From positions 124,001 through 188,000 of the forward strand of contig NZ_JBGCCU010000005.1 in NCBI RefSeq assembly GCF_041261445.1: a stretch of DNA of 64,000 bases, written 5' to 3'. The position numbers and the translations under genes are program-made. The stretch comes from Catenulispora sp. EB89 (GTDB lineage Bacteria; Actinomycetota; Actinomycetes; Streptomycetales; Catenulisporaceae). This document shows, piece after piece, positions 51,768-60,470 of the stretch; positions within the stretch are counted from its first letter, which is position 1; every line of letters starts with the position of its first letter. The notes under the pieces were generated by a model, which was not told the origin of the DNA, searched no databases, and saw only the letters and a list, made by a program, of their open reading frames with translations.

Positions 51768-52568
51768 TTATGCCGCACAGAAGAGTTTCACCCATTCGAG
51801 TGACTTTGGAATCTCGGAGCTTCTGCAAACGAATACGGCGAGGGCCGCGATCAGTGACGTGCCACCGACTACCTTCTTGTCCTCGATCAGCCCTGGAAGC
51901 TCAGACAACCCGATCCAGTCCGGCACACATTCGTTACGAAGGTCCGTCCTGATGGGCGTCTTGGCGGCAGCCCAGGCGGTGAACAACTCCTCGCGCGCAT
52001 CGGCGATGTCAGCCCACGGCTGATAGCCCATCAAGTGTCGGAGTTTCTTCGGACGGACGCCGGTCAGCGCTCTTGTGCTGCGCGCTGCTGCCACTGCCAG
52101 ATCTTCGCCGTCCTTGACGATGCCGCTCGGAAGCTCCCACGAGCCGGATCCCCATGCCCGCTGTCGCCAGACCATGAGCAGGCGATCGTCGGCGTCGAGG
52201 ACTGCTGTCAGCACCGTTGTTGGCGACCGCAGGATGTAGGTCTGTCTCTGCTGGCCGTTGGAATAGCTGAGTTCTCGCCGCTCGAGGTCGAAAGTCGGGC
52301 CTTGTAGGACGACCTCCGAGGAATCCACTTTGAATCGCCGGACGGGCGGGTCAGCTCGACAAGAGTCGCAGACGATGTACCGCTGGTCGTGGTCGGTTCG
52401 GACGCTGCCATCTGCGATCAACCTCCCGATTGCGAGCCGCACCGTATTCCGACCGACACCAAGCCGCTTGACGAGGGCTCTCTCGGACGGCAGCTGCTGG
52501 CCGGGCAAGAGGGAGCCGTCGGTGATCCAACCTCGTAGGTTCTCTTCAACTTGCGCAACTGTATCCAT
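51768..52568 (-). CDS. GntR-type winged helix fused to a degenerate Nudix domain
   Basis: 266 residues. Residues 5-68 are a GntR winged helix ('PSERALVKRLGVGRNTVRLAI'); 70-95 include a Cys pair; 110-260 is a Nudix fold. In the Nudix box Gly149, Glu155 and Arg163 are kept, but the three following metal-binding Glu positions read Ser164, Ala167 and Leu168, so hydrolysis is unlikely and the domain is more plausibly a ligand sensor. NrtR regulators show the same principle with a different DNA-binding domain. Lies upstream of the Tad operon in the same direction, 95 bp away. Confidence 0.85.
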   Translation of the reverse strand: MDTVAQVEENLRGWITDGSLLPGQQLPSERALVKRLGVGRNTVRLAIGRLIADGSVRTDHDQRYIVCDSCRADPPVRRFKVDSSEVVLQGPTFDLERRELSYSNGQQRQTYILRSPTTVLTAVLDADDRLLMVWRQRAWGSGSWELPSGIVKDGEDLAVAAARSTRALTGVRPKKLRHLMGYQPWADIADAREELFTAWAAAKTPIRTDLRNECVPDWIGLSELPGLIEDKKVVGGTSLIAALAVFVCRSSEIPKSLEWVKLFCAA

Positions 52569-52703
52569 TACTGACTTTCCCCACTATTGTCCAGATTACT
52601 ACATAAGGAGCATAACGGGCGATTGGCGTCGATCGACCTACCGTGGCGCCTCAAGCAACGCAGGTGAGCGCCGACGTAGTCGGCAACTGGGCGACTTGGC
52701 TGA

Positions 52704-52979
52704 TCAGATGACGAACTCGCCATGTGGAATAGCGAGTCCCCAAACGGCCTCGAACGCATCGGCACACAGCTTCGCCCTCGCAGGATCTTCCGTGTATTGA
52801 GGCTTCGCGAGATCTCCATCCCCATTGAACAAGCTGAACCGGACGCCTCGGGCGTCGATCAACCAGAAGTCGCTCCCCGGCAACGCGAGATCCGAAGCCA
52901 GTCGCCTCGGCAGCCAGCACACTTCCTCGCCGGCCGCGAGGTTGACGGAGATCCCCACGTGCGCGGGGGGGATCACCAC
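52704..52979 (-). pseudogene. DUF6879-family protein, C-terminal half only
   Basis: The frame carries the family's C-terminal block: 'AAGEEVCWLPRR', 'GSDFWLIDARGVRFSLFNGDG' and 'FEAVWGLAIPHGEF'. DUF6879 proteins are about 170 residues; the first half is absent. The frame stays open upstream to about 53075 without an ATG and without family similarity. Probably a 5'-truncated remnant at the edge of the defence genes. These proteins usually accompany XRE regulators. Confidence 0.6.
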
Positions 52980-53231
52980 GGCCCAGTCGGGTATGCCGCC
53001 GCGCCCTGGGAACAGCCTCGCGCATGCGAGGGTTAGCTGTTGCGTCAGCTGACAGGACTTCCGTGCGAGGCTCAGCTACCTTGGTGTCGCATAGCTACGC
53101 GTTGCCAGCAGTGGTGCGTCTCACTCCCCGGCGGCGAAGCGCAGGCTGGAGCCTTCTGTCGCGTGGGAGTGAAGTGATATGACTACAAAGAGTCTGTGAT
53201 GCGCGACGGCGTAGTTGTGTGTGGGGGGAAA

Positions 53232-54365
53232 ATGGGCGACGCGGCCGAACCGGTAGGTGCCACAGCCGGGCCGGTCTTTGTGGGCATCCCCGAGCCGAAG
53301 ACCGCGTCGATGGTGTTGCTCGCGCCGCCGATGAAAAGTGCACCATCGCTGACACCCCAACAGCACCTGTACTTCTACTCCGACCAAGACTGGGAGGAGT
53401 TCACGCTCGAGTGGGTGCGCGCCCTGAGTGACCCATACGTCCTGGTGACACGAATGGGCGGTGCGGGCGATCGTGGTGCCGATGTAGCAGCATGCCTGAC
53501 GGATGAGGGAACAAACGGCGACTGGCACTGCTACCAGTGTAAACACTACGAGGCTGCTCTACAGCCAGCTGATGTCTGGCCTGAGATCATGAAGATCTTG
53601 GTTGCCAAAGTGCATGGAACATACGCCCTGCCTACTCGCTATGTATTCGTGGCACCAAAGATCGGGCCGACGCTCGTGCGCTTGCTAGCGAACCCAGCGA
53701 GCCTGAAGGCCAACTTCTTCAAGGCCTGGGCGAAAGCAGACTCGCCAGTTGGGTCCGCGCTACGCGCGGAGGATCGTGCGGCTGTCGAAGCCTTGGCACA
53801 GGTAACAGACTTCTCCATGTTCAAAGCCGTTGACATGGAATGGATTTTGAAACTCCATGCAGACACACCACATCATTCGCGACGCTTTCCGGCGCCTCTC
53901 AGCCCACGACCCGCAATCGAATTACCTCCCCAGGAAGAGGCTGCACACGAGGCAGTTTACATTCAGAAGCTGTTAGCGGCCTACAACGAAAAGTACGGTT
54001 TGGCCCTCGTAGCGCTCAATGACGCACGGGAGCACTTGAAAACCAAAGGTCACCTAAAGAGGCAACGTGAAGCCTTTTACAGTGCTGAATCGCTGAGAGT
54101 GTTCGCACGCGACAGCGTCCCGCTAGAGACATTCTCCGCAATCGAGTCGGATCTGTACGACGCCGTCGTTGAAGTCGAGGAGCGCGACTACAGCCATGGC
54201 TTTGAACGCCTTGATGCCGTGCTTGAAGCAGCGGTGAACCATCAACCTAACACGGGAAACATTCTCTATCCAGTCATCACCGTCTCGGACAGAAAAGGTC
54301 TGTGCCATCACCTGGCTAATGACGGTAGACTGACGTGGTGCAAAGGTGACGAGGACGTGTCATGA
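53232..54365 (+). CDS. ABC-3C system effector: Mrr-like nuclease with C-terminal ABC-3C domain
   Basis: 377 residues from ATG 53232 (GGGGGG just upstream; an earlier in-frame ATG at 53196 is weaker). N-terminal restriction-endonuclease-like fold: 'GGAGDRGADVAA' supplies the Asp and 'WHCYQCKHY' the Gln-x-Lys of a PD-(D/E)xK/Mrr site. The C-terminal 200 residues are helical and match the role of the ABC-3C effector domain that docks on partner proteins. First gene of a translationally coupled trio; probably an anti-phage or abortive nuclease released by the ATPase. G+C is lower than in most of the window. Confidence 0.78.
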   Translation: MGDAAEPVGATAGPVFVGIPEPKTASMVLLAPPMKSAPSLTPQQHLYFYSDQDWEEFTLEWVRALSDPYVLVTRMGGAGDRGADVAACLTDEGTNGDWHCYQCKHYEAALQPADVWPEIMKILVAKVHGTYALPTRYVFVAPKIGPTLVRLLANPASLKANFFKAWAKADSPVGSALRAEDRAAVEALAQVTDFSMFKAVDMEWILKLHADTPHHSRRFPAPLSPRPAIELPPQEEAAHEAVYIQKLLAAYNEKYGLALVALNDAREHLKTKGHLKRQREAFYSAESLRVFARDSVPLETFSAIESDLYDAVVEVEERDYSHGFERLDAVLEAAVNHQPNTGNILYPVITVSDRKGLCHHLANDGRLTWCKGDEDVS

Positions 54366-54859
54366 ACCCTCTCAATAGTCCTATCGAGGTCGGCATCCGG
54401 GCGCTGGTCTTGCTGTCCGAATGCTTTCCTCGTCCGTTGGATGTAGCGCAACTCGTATACCTCGATCATGCGGTCCTCCACAGCGGAGACCTGGACGGCG
54501 GACCATCGAGCCTGCATCCAGATCTGCCGATTGGCCCCGGAGAGTTAGGCATGCGACGTCGGTCAATGGAACAAGGGCTACTCGTACTCCTGCGTGCCGG
54601 CCTTGCCGTGATGGCTACAAGTGACGAGGGATTTGCGTACCAAGCCACTGAAGAATCTTCAAGCTTCCTGAACCTCCTAGAGGCTCCTTATGTAGGCTCG
54701 CTTAAACAGCGCGCTGCATGGTTGATGACGGTATACCTGCGGGAAATGACAGACGTGCGGCAAGGGATGCGTCAGATTACAGAGCGCTGGGTGAATGGTT
54801 TAGATGCGGGAGCGCGACTCGGAGGAGAGGACGGCGAGCAGTGCGTCCACTTACGTTGA
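54362..54859 (+). CDS. ABC-3C middle component
   Basis: 165-residue, mainly helical protein with a winged-helix-like centre ('GLLVLLRAGLAVMATSDEGFAY'). Its ATG overlaps the effector stop (ATGA) and its end overlaps the ATPase start by 19 bases. In ABC three-component systems the small middle protein links effector and ATPase. Assigned by size, position and fold pattern. Confidence 0.72.
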   Translation: MNPLNSPIEVGIRALVLLSECFPRPLDVAQLVYLDHAVLHSGDLDGGPSSLHPDLPIGPGELGMRRRSMEQGLLVLLRAGLAVMATSDEGFAYQATEESSSFLNLLEAPYVGSLKQRAAWLMTVYLREMTDVRQGMRQITERWVNGLDAGARLGGEDGEQCVHLR

Positions 54860-56652
54860 TCCATATTACCTGTATCGGACCCGACAAGCATCCCGCATCC
54901 GTAGCATTCCATGATCGTCTGACGGTGATCTACGGAGCTTCAGAAACCGGCAAGTCATTCATGGTTGAAGCGATTGACTACATGCTCGGCGCAAGGGACC
55001 TCAAGTCAATCCAGGAGGCAGATGGGTACACAGCCGCACTGCTCGGTTTACGTCTACCCGACGGTGAAATAATTACACTATATCGCGAATTTGGATCCAG
55101 TAAGGTTCTCACGCATAACGGCGATCATCGGGACCTTCCAGCCACTGCGCCCGAAGCTATTCTGTCCACCAGGCATGACTCGCGCTCAAACCAGAACCTA
55201 TCGCGATACCTTCTCAAGATCATCGGCGCCGATGGCCGTATGGTGCTCAAGAACTCTCGGCGTCAGATTCGCTCGCTAAGCTTTCGGGATCTCGCACATT
55301 TGTGCATCATCAATGAGAGTCAGATGGCGAGCCCGCGACCTGTAGTGCTGACATCCGGTCAGAAGACCTTGGAAACTGCAGAGAAATCAGTATTCAAGTA
55401 CCTGCTGACAGGGCAGGATGACTCGGCCCATGTCGGTGCCAGTGACGAGGTAGAGACGCGAGTTGGAAAAGGCAAGATTGAACTGCTTGACCACCTAATC
55501 CGTGAGGCCACCGATAGCCTCGTGCTTGGTGAAGAGGTTACTCCGCTGAACGCGCAGCTGTCGTTCGTTGAGAACGCCATGGCCAGCGTTTCTGCTGATG
55601 TAAGTATTTTGGTATCGCAGCGTTCCCAGGTCGCTTCCGATGCACGCGAAACTCAAGAACTCGCTTCTAGTAACCGCATGCAAGCGACTGAGATCCAGAC
55701 GCTCGTAAACCGATTTGGACTGCTCTGCCAGCAGTACGAGTCGGATCTGGCTCGTCTAGAGATGGTTGGGGAAGCCGGCAACCTCCTCGGCTACTTCCGT
55801 ACGGGAACTTGTGTCTTCTGCGGCGCAGCGCCCGAACACCAACGTCCGGGCCACCATGCCGCTGAGACCACCGCGTTGAAGGAGGCAGTCACTGCAGAAA
55901 TTCGCAAGACCGCGGATCTGCGTGCTGATTTGCTCACGACGATCGACGATCTGAACGCTCAACTTGCCGGGCTGGAGGTCGCCAACGACGAGCTGCACGC
56001 TCAAGCATCTTCACTAGAGAGTCGCTTGGCCGATTTGGACAGGCGCTTGGCCCCACTGCATACGGACACGACCGAGTTGCTCAGTGTACGAAGTCAGATC
56101 TTGACGGACCTAGCGGTTTTCGCGCAGATCCAGCGCATGGAGGATGCCAAGGCCGCACTCGTGAGTGCTCCGACCGCACCACCGACAAGGCTAGGCGGCC
56201 TCCCGACCACCGATGTCGCCGAGTTCGAACAGCTTGTCCAGCAGATACTGCAATCCTGGCAGGTCCCGGGCGACAAGCACGTCGCTTACGACGAGCCCAG
56301 TGCTGAAGTTAGCGTTGGCGGCAGACCGCGGAGCGCTCGTGGGAAGGGTATGCGTTCGATCATCCACGCGGCCTTCTCGACTGCGCTAGTCCAGTACGCT
56401 GCGCAGCGAGCCCTCGTCCATCCAGGGTTTGTCGTACTTGACTCTCCAGTCCTAACCTACCGTGAGCCCCGTGAGACGGACGTCCAACTGACGCATAACG
56501 TCGTAGAACGCTTCTACAGGGGACTAATACACGATGTACCTGCACAGGTTGTTGTCGTGGAGAACGGCGATCCGCCCAACCTCGATGGCGATGCATTGGT
56601 CTACGCCTTCCGGACACCCGGGTCCGACCGCGTCGGATTCTTCCCTGGCTAG
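54841..56652 (+). CDS. ABC-3C ATPase (SMC/RecN-like, DUF3732-type)
   Basis: 603 residues from GTG 54841, behind GGAGAGGACG. Walker A 'IYGASETGKSFMVEAIDYML' near residue 33; a long coiled coil interrupted by a Cys motif ('GTCVFCGAAPEH') like a zinc hook; and the C-terminal half of the ATPase with the Asp of 'HPGFVVLDSPVLTY'. These ATPases are thought to sense invading or damaged DNA and control the attached effector. Complete and in frame. Confidence 0.85.
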   Translation: MRPLTLIHITCIGPDKHPASVAFHDRLTVIYGASETGKSFMVEAIDYMLGARDLKSIQEADGYTAALLGLRLPDGEIITLYREFGSSKVLTHNGDHRDLPATAPEAILSTRHDSRSNQNLSRYLLKIIGADGRMVLKNSRRQIRSLSFRDLAHLCIINESQMASPRPVVLTSGQKTLETAEKSVFKYLLTGQDDSAHVGASDEVETRVGKGKIELLDHLIREATDSLVLGEEVTPLNAQLSFVENAMASVSADVSILVSQRSQVASDARETQELASSNRMQATEIQTLVNRFGLLCQQYESDLARLEMVGEAGNLLGYFRTGTCVFCGAAPEHQRPGHHAAETTALKEAVTAEIRKTADLRADLLTTIDDLNAQLAGLEVANDELHAQASSLESRLADLDRRLAPLHTDTTELLSVRSQILTDLAVFAQIQRMEDAKAALVSAPTAPPTRLGGLPTTDVAEFEQLVQQILQSWQVPGDKHVAYDEPSAEVSVGGRPRSARGKGMRSIIHAAFSTALVQYAAQRALVHPGFVVLDSPVLTYREPRETDVQLTHNVVERFYRGLIHDVPAQVVVVENGDPPNLDGDALVYAFRTPGSDRVGFFPG

Positions 56653-56817
56653 GATCTCCATCGGGGGAACCAGCAGTCGGAGCATGCACGCGATCGTGGC
56701 TTGAGAACCGGTGCGTTCGGACACCCGTTGGAAATACCCGACAGGATTGGAGCTCGACCGGTGTTGGTGCGGGAGCATACGACGGCGAGTACTGATTCTG
56801 CCTGCAACGACTCTGCT

Positions 56818-58269
56818 TTATCGGCCACCGGGGCGACGGGGAGCCTTGAGACGGCTCAGGCTGATGCTGTCCTCAGGCATACCGAGACCGCGCTGGGCTA
56901 GCAGCGTCAGCACGCTTTGGCCGGTCCCCAGCGGCAACGATGATGCCGAATGCGCGAGTGCGACTGGTATGACGGCATTTGGATACAACCGAGTCTGAAG
57001 CTGATCCAGGACATCGAGAGTCGCACGAAGCGTTGGGTACGAATTCAGTGAATCAGAAGGGCCGGGGATCGCATCGCCATTGGCCTGGAACCGCGGCTTC
57101 TCGTAAGGCACACCTCCGGGTACGCGAGGCACTGTGATCACGAGCACGTCACCGGTGGACGTCTTGAAAATAAACCTGCGCCCGTAGAATTCGTCTCTAC
57201 CGTAGTGATGGTCTTCGTCGTGATTGACGATGTACTTGTTGATGTACGGAACGTCGAGAGCCATGACGTATCCATTTGGAATATGGTCCGCAATTGCTTG
57301 AGCGTGATCAACAAACTCGCCAGTCTTTTCGATTCCCACAAGCAGTGGTACCGCCAAATTGAGGGACTCAAGGGTAGCACAGAGCTGTGACCAGTACTCG
57401 AGGAAGCGCGACTTCAGCGGCGCCGTCGGCCCGTACACGGCGAGCGGTCCGTCAGTGATAAACAACCCTTGTCCGAGATTCTGAGGTTGCGCCCTGAAGA
57501 ATCCGTCGATATATGCGACGAGCAGGAGGCGCTCAGCGAGGTTCATCGAGACATTGAGAGGCCGTATATTTTCACCGTCCTCCGAGAACTCCTCGTAGGC
57601 CCTCAGGACATCGGTAGTATAGAGAGCGGCGGAGCAGAGAGGTTCAGTACACGTCCCGCCTTTTAGGTCAACGGTTTGCTGCGGCGTTCCGGACGAACCA
57701 CAGGTAGGACACTTGCTCAGACGAACAGACGATGCGGGTCGTCCGGGTCCGCCATGAATCGTCATTAGCGCATCGCTTAGGGTGAACGGGGAACCAAAAT
57801 CTGAGATGCTCGACTCCGAGTACGCCCGATCGAGTTCGGCACGCCAGGATTCCTTACCCTTCATCCCAGGCAGATGAACGTTAGATCCCGGGAGAACAGC
57901 GTTGACCGTTTGAGTGATCTGCGATCGCTCCAGCTCTCGAGCATTAACGAGCCCCGTCCTGCTCGCGCCGAGGAACTGCGCGATGCTGACATAGACCCCA
58001 GCAATCTGTAGGTAGCCCACGCGAATCGATGGGAACCCAACGCGCGCTACATCTTCCTGGTTGGACCCATCGAACGCGATTGTAAACGTAGTCTCCGGCC
58101 GCTGGTCGCGCGGAATATCATCGACCGCGACGAGCCGGCTTGTGATATGAGCCGGCTCATCAACGTCGATGGCGGGTGTAATCCAACGTGACATCGCGGC
58201 GATAATTGCCGGGCTCATGGCGATTGGCACATGGCCAATCCGCGAGGCGCGTTCGGCGTCGTAAGGCAC
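56818..58269 (-). CDS. nurA: NurA-like nuclease with inserted zinc ribbon
   Basis: 483 residues from GTG 58269, selected for the GGGAG upstream and a 13-bp gap to the HerA stop; a longer frame would overlap HerA. NurA-type 5'-3' nuclease motifs: 'IAFDGSNQED' and 'LFITDGPLAVYG' give the two catalytic Asp strands, with 'GIEKTGEFVDHA' downstream. A Cys4 insertion ('CPTCGSSG' ... 'CTEPLCSA') interrupts the fold. In archaea NurA works with HerA in end resection; bacterial pairs are often defence genes. Last gene of a leftward operon with HerA and a methylase. Confidence 0.83.
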   Translation of the reverse strand: MPYDAERASRIGHVPIAMSPAIIAAMSRWITPAIDVDEPAHITSRLVAVDDIPRDQRPETTFTIAFDGSNQEDVARVGFPSIRVGYLQIAGVYVSIAQFLGASRTGLVNARELERSQITQTVNAVLPGSNVHLPGMKGKESWRAELDRAYSESSISDFGSPFTLSDALMTIHGGPGRPASSVRLSKCPTCGSSGTPQQTVDLKGGTCTEPLCSAALYTTDVLRAYEEFSEDGENIRPLNVSMNLAERLLLVAYIDGFFRAQPQNLGQGLFITDGPLAVYGPTAPLKSRFLEYWSQLCATLESLNLAVPLLVGIEKTGEFVDHAQAIADHIPNGYVMALDVPYINKYIVNHDEDHHYGRDEFYGRRFIFKTSTGDVLVITVPRVPGGVPYEKPRFQANGDAIPGPSDSLNSYPTLRATLDVLDQLQTRLYPNAVIPVALAHSASSLPLGTGQSVLTLLAQRGLGMPEDSISLSRLKAPRRPGGR

Positions 58270-58282
58270 TGCCGTCTCCCAA

Positions 58283-60382
58283 CTAGCTCTGCGGCGGAAC
58301 CTCAATGGGCGGAAGCTTCGCGGCATCCCGCGCGCGGTTGATCATTGCGTGGTCAAACTTGGCGATCTGTGTTGGAACGATATACTTTCCAGAGAACGTC
58401 TTCATCCGAGCGTACCCGCGGTCCTCTACCTTCCTGAGCGACTGCGCGAAGACCCCGAAGTCGTAGTAGTGCGACAGTTCACGCGTTTCGTTGTCGGAGT
58501 TCAGGTGTGCCACAATCCAGTTCGATGTGTTCGACAGAATTCTGCGATCGATGCTGGTTACCTCTTGTGTGGCATAGATAAGGCCCATACTGTACTTTGC
58601 CGCTTCTTTCGCAAGCCTGACCCAGGGGTCATCCCGCACGGTAGACTTCCCGGCTTGGGCTCGGTCGAACAGATTATGCGCCTCTTCGACAACGATCTGA
58701 ATGGGCACGGCAGTCTCGTTCTTGCGAAAGCGCGCATTGGCCTTCGAGATGAGTCGGAAGACGAGGCGTTCGGACAACATCTTGGTGACCTCTTCGGATC
58801 CGATCGAGAGATCGATGATGACCATTCGCCCAGCCACCAGATCTTCCCACACTCGATCAGCTAGGTCACCCTTGCTCTGAGGGTCATGATAGTCGCTAAG
58901 AGTTTTTATCCTGTTCAGTACTGTGGTTCCGATTGTCGCATCGAACACGGTCCGAATGGATGTGAAGGGATCGCACCTCTGCCACGTCGATACGTCAACC
59001 GTCGCAATACCTCGCTCGGTGTCGGCAATGCGTTCGGAGATCCATGCGACGAGGGATCTTGCGGCAGCCGGCGAGCTGACGGCACACAACCCTCTCTGCG
59101 CATCCACGACTTGTACGAGGTTGGGTCTTTCCTGCTCAAACGCCTCGCGCAACGCTTTGGCCATCTTGAAGACCTGGCGAAAGCCCGTCTTTGGTGCACC
59201 AAAGTTCGCCTTCGCTAGAGTGGCGTAGAAGGCAAGCTGGCCTCGTTGCGCATCCGCAAGGACGCTGCGATATTCTTCCTCGCCGGCCTTGCCGACCGGA
59301 TAGTCATCGCGGCTAGGGTCTAATATGCGTGCCGTTTTGAAGGCGTTTGCGTACGCTGTGTTTTGGTCAGCGAGGGCTCCGATGAGCAGTTCCCATACAA
59401 GAGGAAGCTCATCCGTTTCGAAGAAGTTTACCGCGAGCGGAAACTCCTGCGGGTCTCCTGCATCAGGAAGCATCTTATAGATGTGGACCAGATCTGAGCC
59501 GATCCCCAACAAGCGCAGGCCGGTTCTGTCTTGATCGTTGACGTTCGCGTACTCACCCTGCGGGTCAAAGATAAGCTGCCCTATTGGTTGTCCCGTTTTT
59601 GCTGCATGCTCGAAGACGGCAGTGCACAAGGTCTTATTAGTATTCGACTTTCCCACTCGTGTCATGCCGAGTACGGCAGTCTTTCTGGAGATGAAGTCGG
59701 TGACCCGAACCCTTACAGGAACCGAATCCATCTTGGCATCGGTCGATCTGCGCTTTGTCGAAGAGAATCGGACAACACCTAGCTGGATCATGTCGGGAGT
59801 GAGGTTCTTCTCAACCTCCTCCTCGGTCCGTTCAGGATATGAGGCGATCCGGGAGAGTGCTTCGGGGGAGGGGACGTAGACAAAGTAGCGAGCCCCCGAG
59901 TAGACGTTGTCGATGTCGCCACCCCACTGTACGTAGGGCTTGCGCGCAACCGTCTCACCATAAAACGTACCCAGTACCTCGCAGTCGAATGCTGACATCT
60001 CTATTTGGCTTGATGTCAGATTATCGATGACAGCCTCAGGTCGTTCCTGACGAACATCCGCGGTGCGGATGGCAGCGAGCCTGGTGGCGACGATTTCAGC
60101 CTCGTTGGGAAGGGGAGCTGTGCCTCGAACGCGCAGGAGGATGACTTCGTCTTCGTCCAGGGGCGCGTTGGTCTCCTTGGTAGGAACCGTCGCCGCGGCA
60201 AGGAGGAAGCCATTACGGGGGATGCCGCCTGCTTCGCGCTTGATGAAGTCGTCTGTGATGACGATCGCGCTGTCGTAGTCCAGGTGGTAAACCCCACCGA
60301 GCCGCTTAGCGCCATCGAGAAGCCCGACTAGCGGATTGCTACCGGCCATCGCAGCCTGCGCCATGCCTGAGAGCGCGCTCAT
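58283..60382 (-). CDS. herA: HerA-like DNA translocase
   Basis: 699 residues from ATG 60382 (GTG 60388 also in frame; GGGGTGG lies just upstream). N-terminal HAS-barrel-like region, then a HerA/FtsK ATPase with Walker A 'LGMTRVGKSNTNKTL' near residue 240 and Walker B 'IQIVVEEAHNLFDRA', plus the arginine-finger region 'ATQEVTSIDRRILSNTSNW'. It should form a hexamer that pumps DNA into the NurA nuclease. Together with NurA and the upstream methylase it forms an operon facing the ABC-3C genes. Confidence 0.9.
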   Translation of the reverse strand: MSALSGMAQAAMAGSNPLVGLLDGAKRLGGVYHLDYDSAIVITDDFIKREAGGIPRNGFLLAAATVPTKETNAPLDEDEVILLRVRGTAPLPNEAEIVATRLAAIRTADVRQERPEAVIDNLTSSQIEMSAFDCEVLGTFYGETVARKPYVQWGGDIDNVYSGARYFVYVPSPEALSRIASYPERTEEEVEKNLTPDMIQLGVVRFSSTKRRSTDAKMDSVPVRVRVTDFISRKTAVLGMTRVGKSNTNKTLCTAVFEHAAKTGQPIGQLIFDPQGEYANVNDQDRTGLRLLGIGSDLVHIYKMLPDAGDPQEFPLAVNFFETDELPLVWELLIGALADQNTAYANAFKTARILDPSRDDYPVGKAGEEEYRSVLADAQRGQLAFYATLAKANFGAPKTGFRQVFKMAKALREAFEQERPNLVQVVDAQRGLCAVSSPAAARSLVAWISERIADTERGIATVDVSTWQRCDPFTSIRTVFDATIGTTVLNRIKTLSDYHDPQSKGDLADRVWEDLVAGRMVIIDLSIGSEEVTKMLSERLVFRLISKANARFRKNETAVPIQIVVEEAHNLFDRAQAGKSTVRDDPWVRLAKEAAKYSMGLIYATQEVTSIDRRILSNTSNWIVAHLNSDNETRELSHYYDFGVFAQSLRKVEDRGYARMKTFSGKYIVPTQIAKFDHAMINRARDAAKLPPIEVPPQS

Positions 60383-60470
60383 TCCCACCCCACGTAGTCG
60401 CCTGGTTCTGGCGCGTGAGCCAGACCTCTGTTACTTCTACCACTGATCGCCGGCAGGTACAGCAGTTCGA

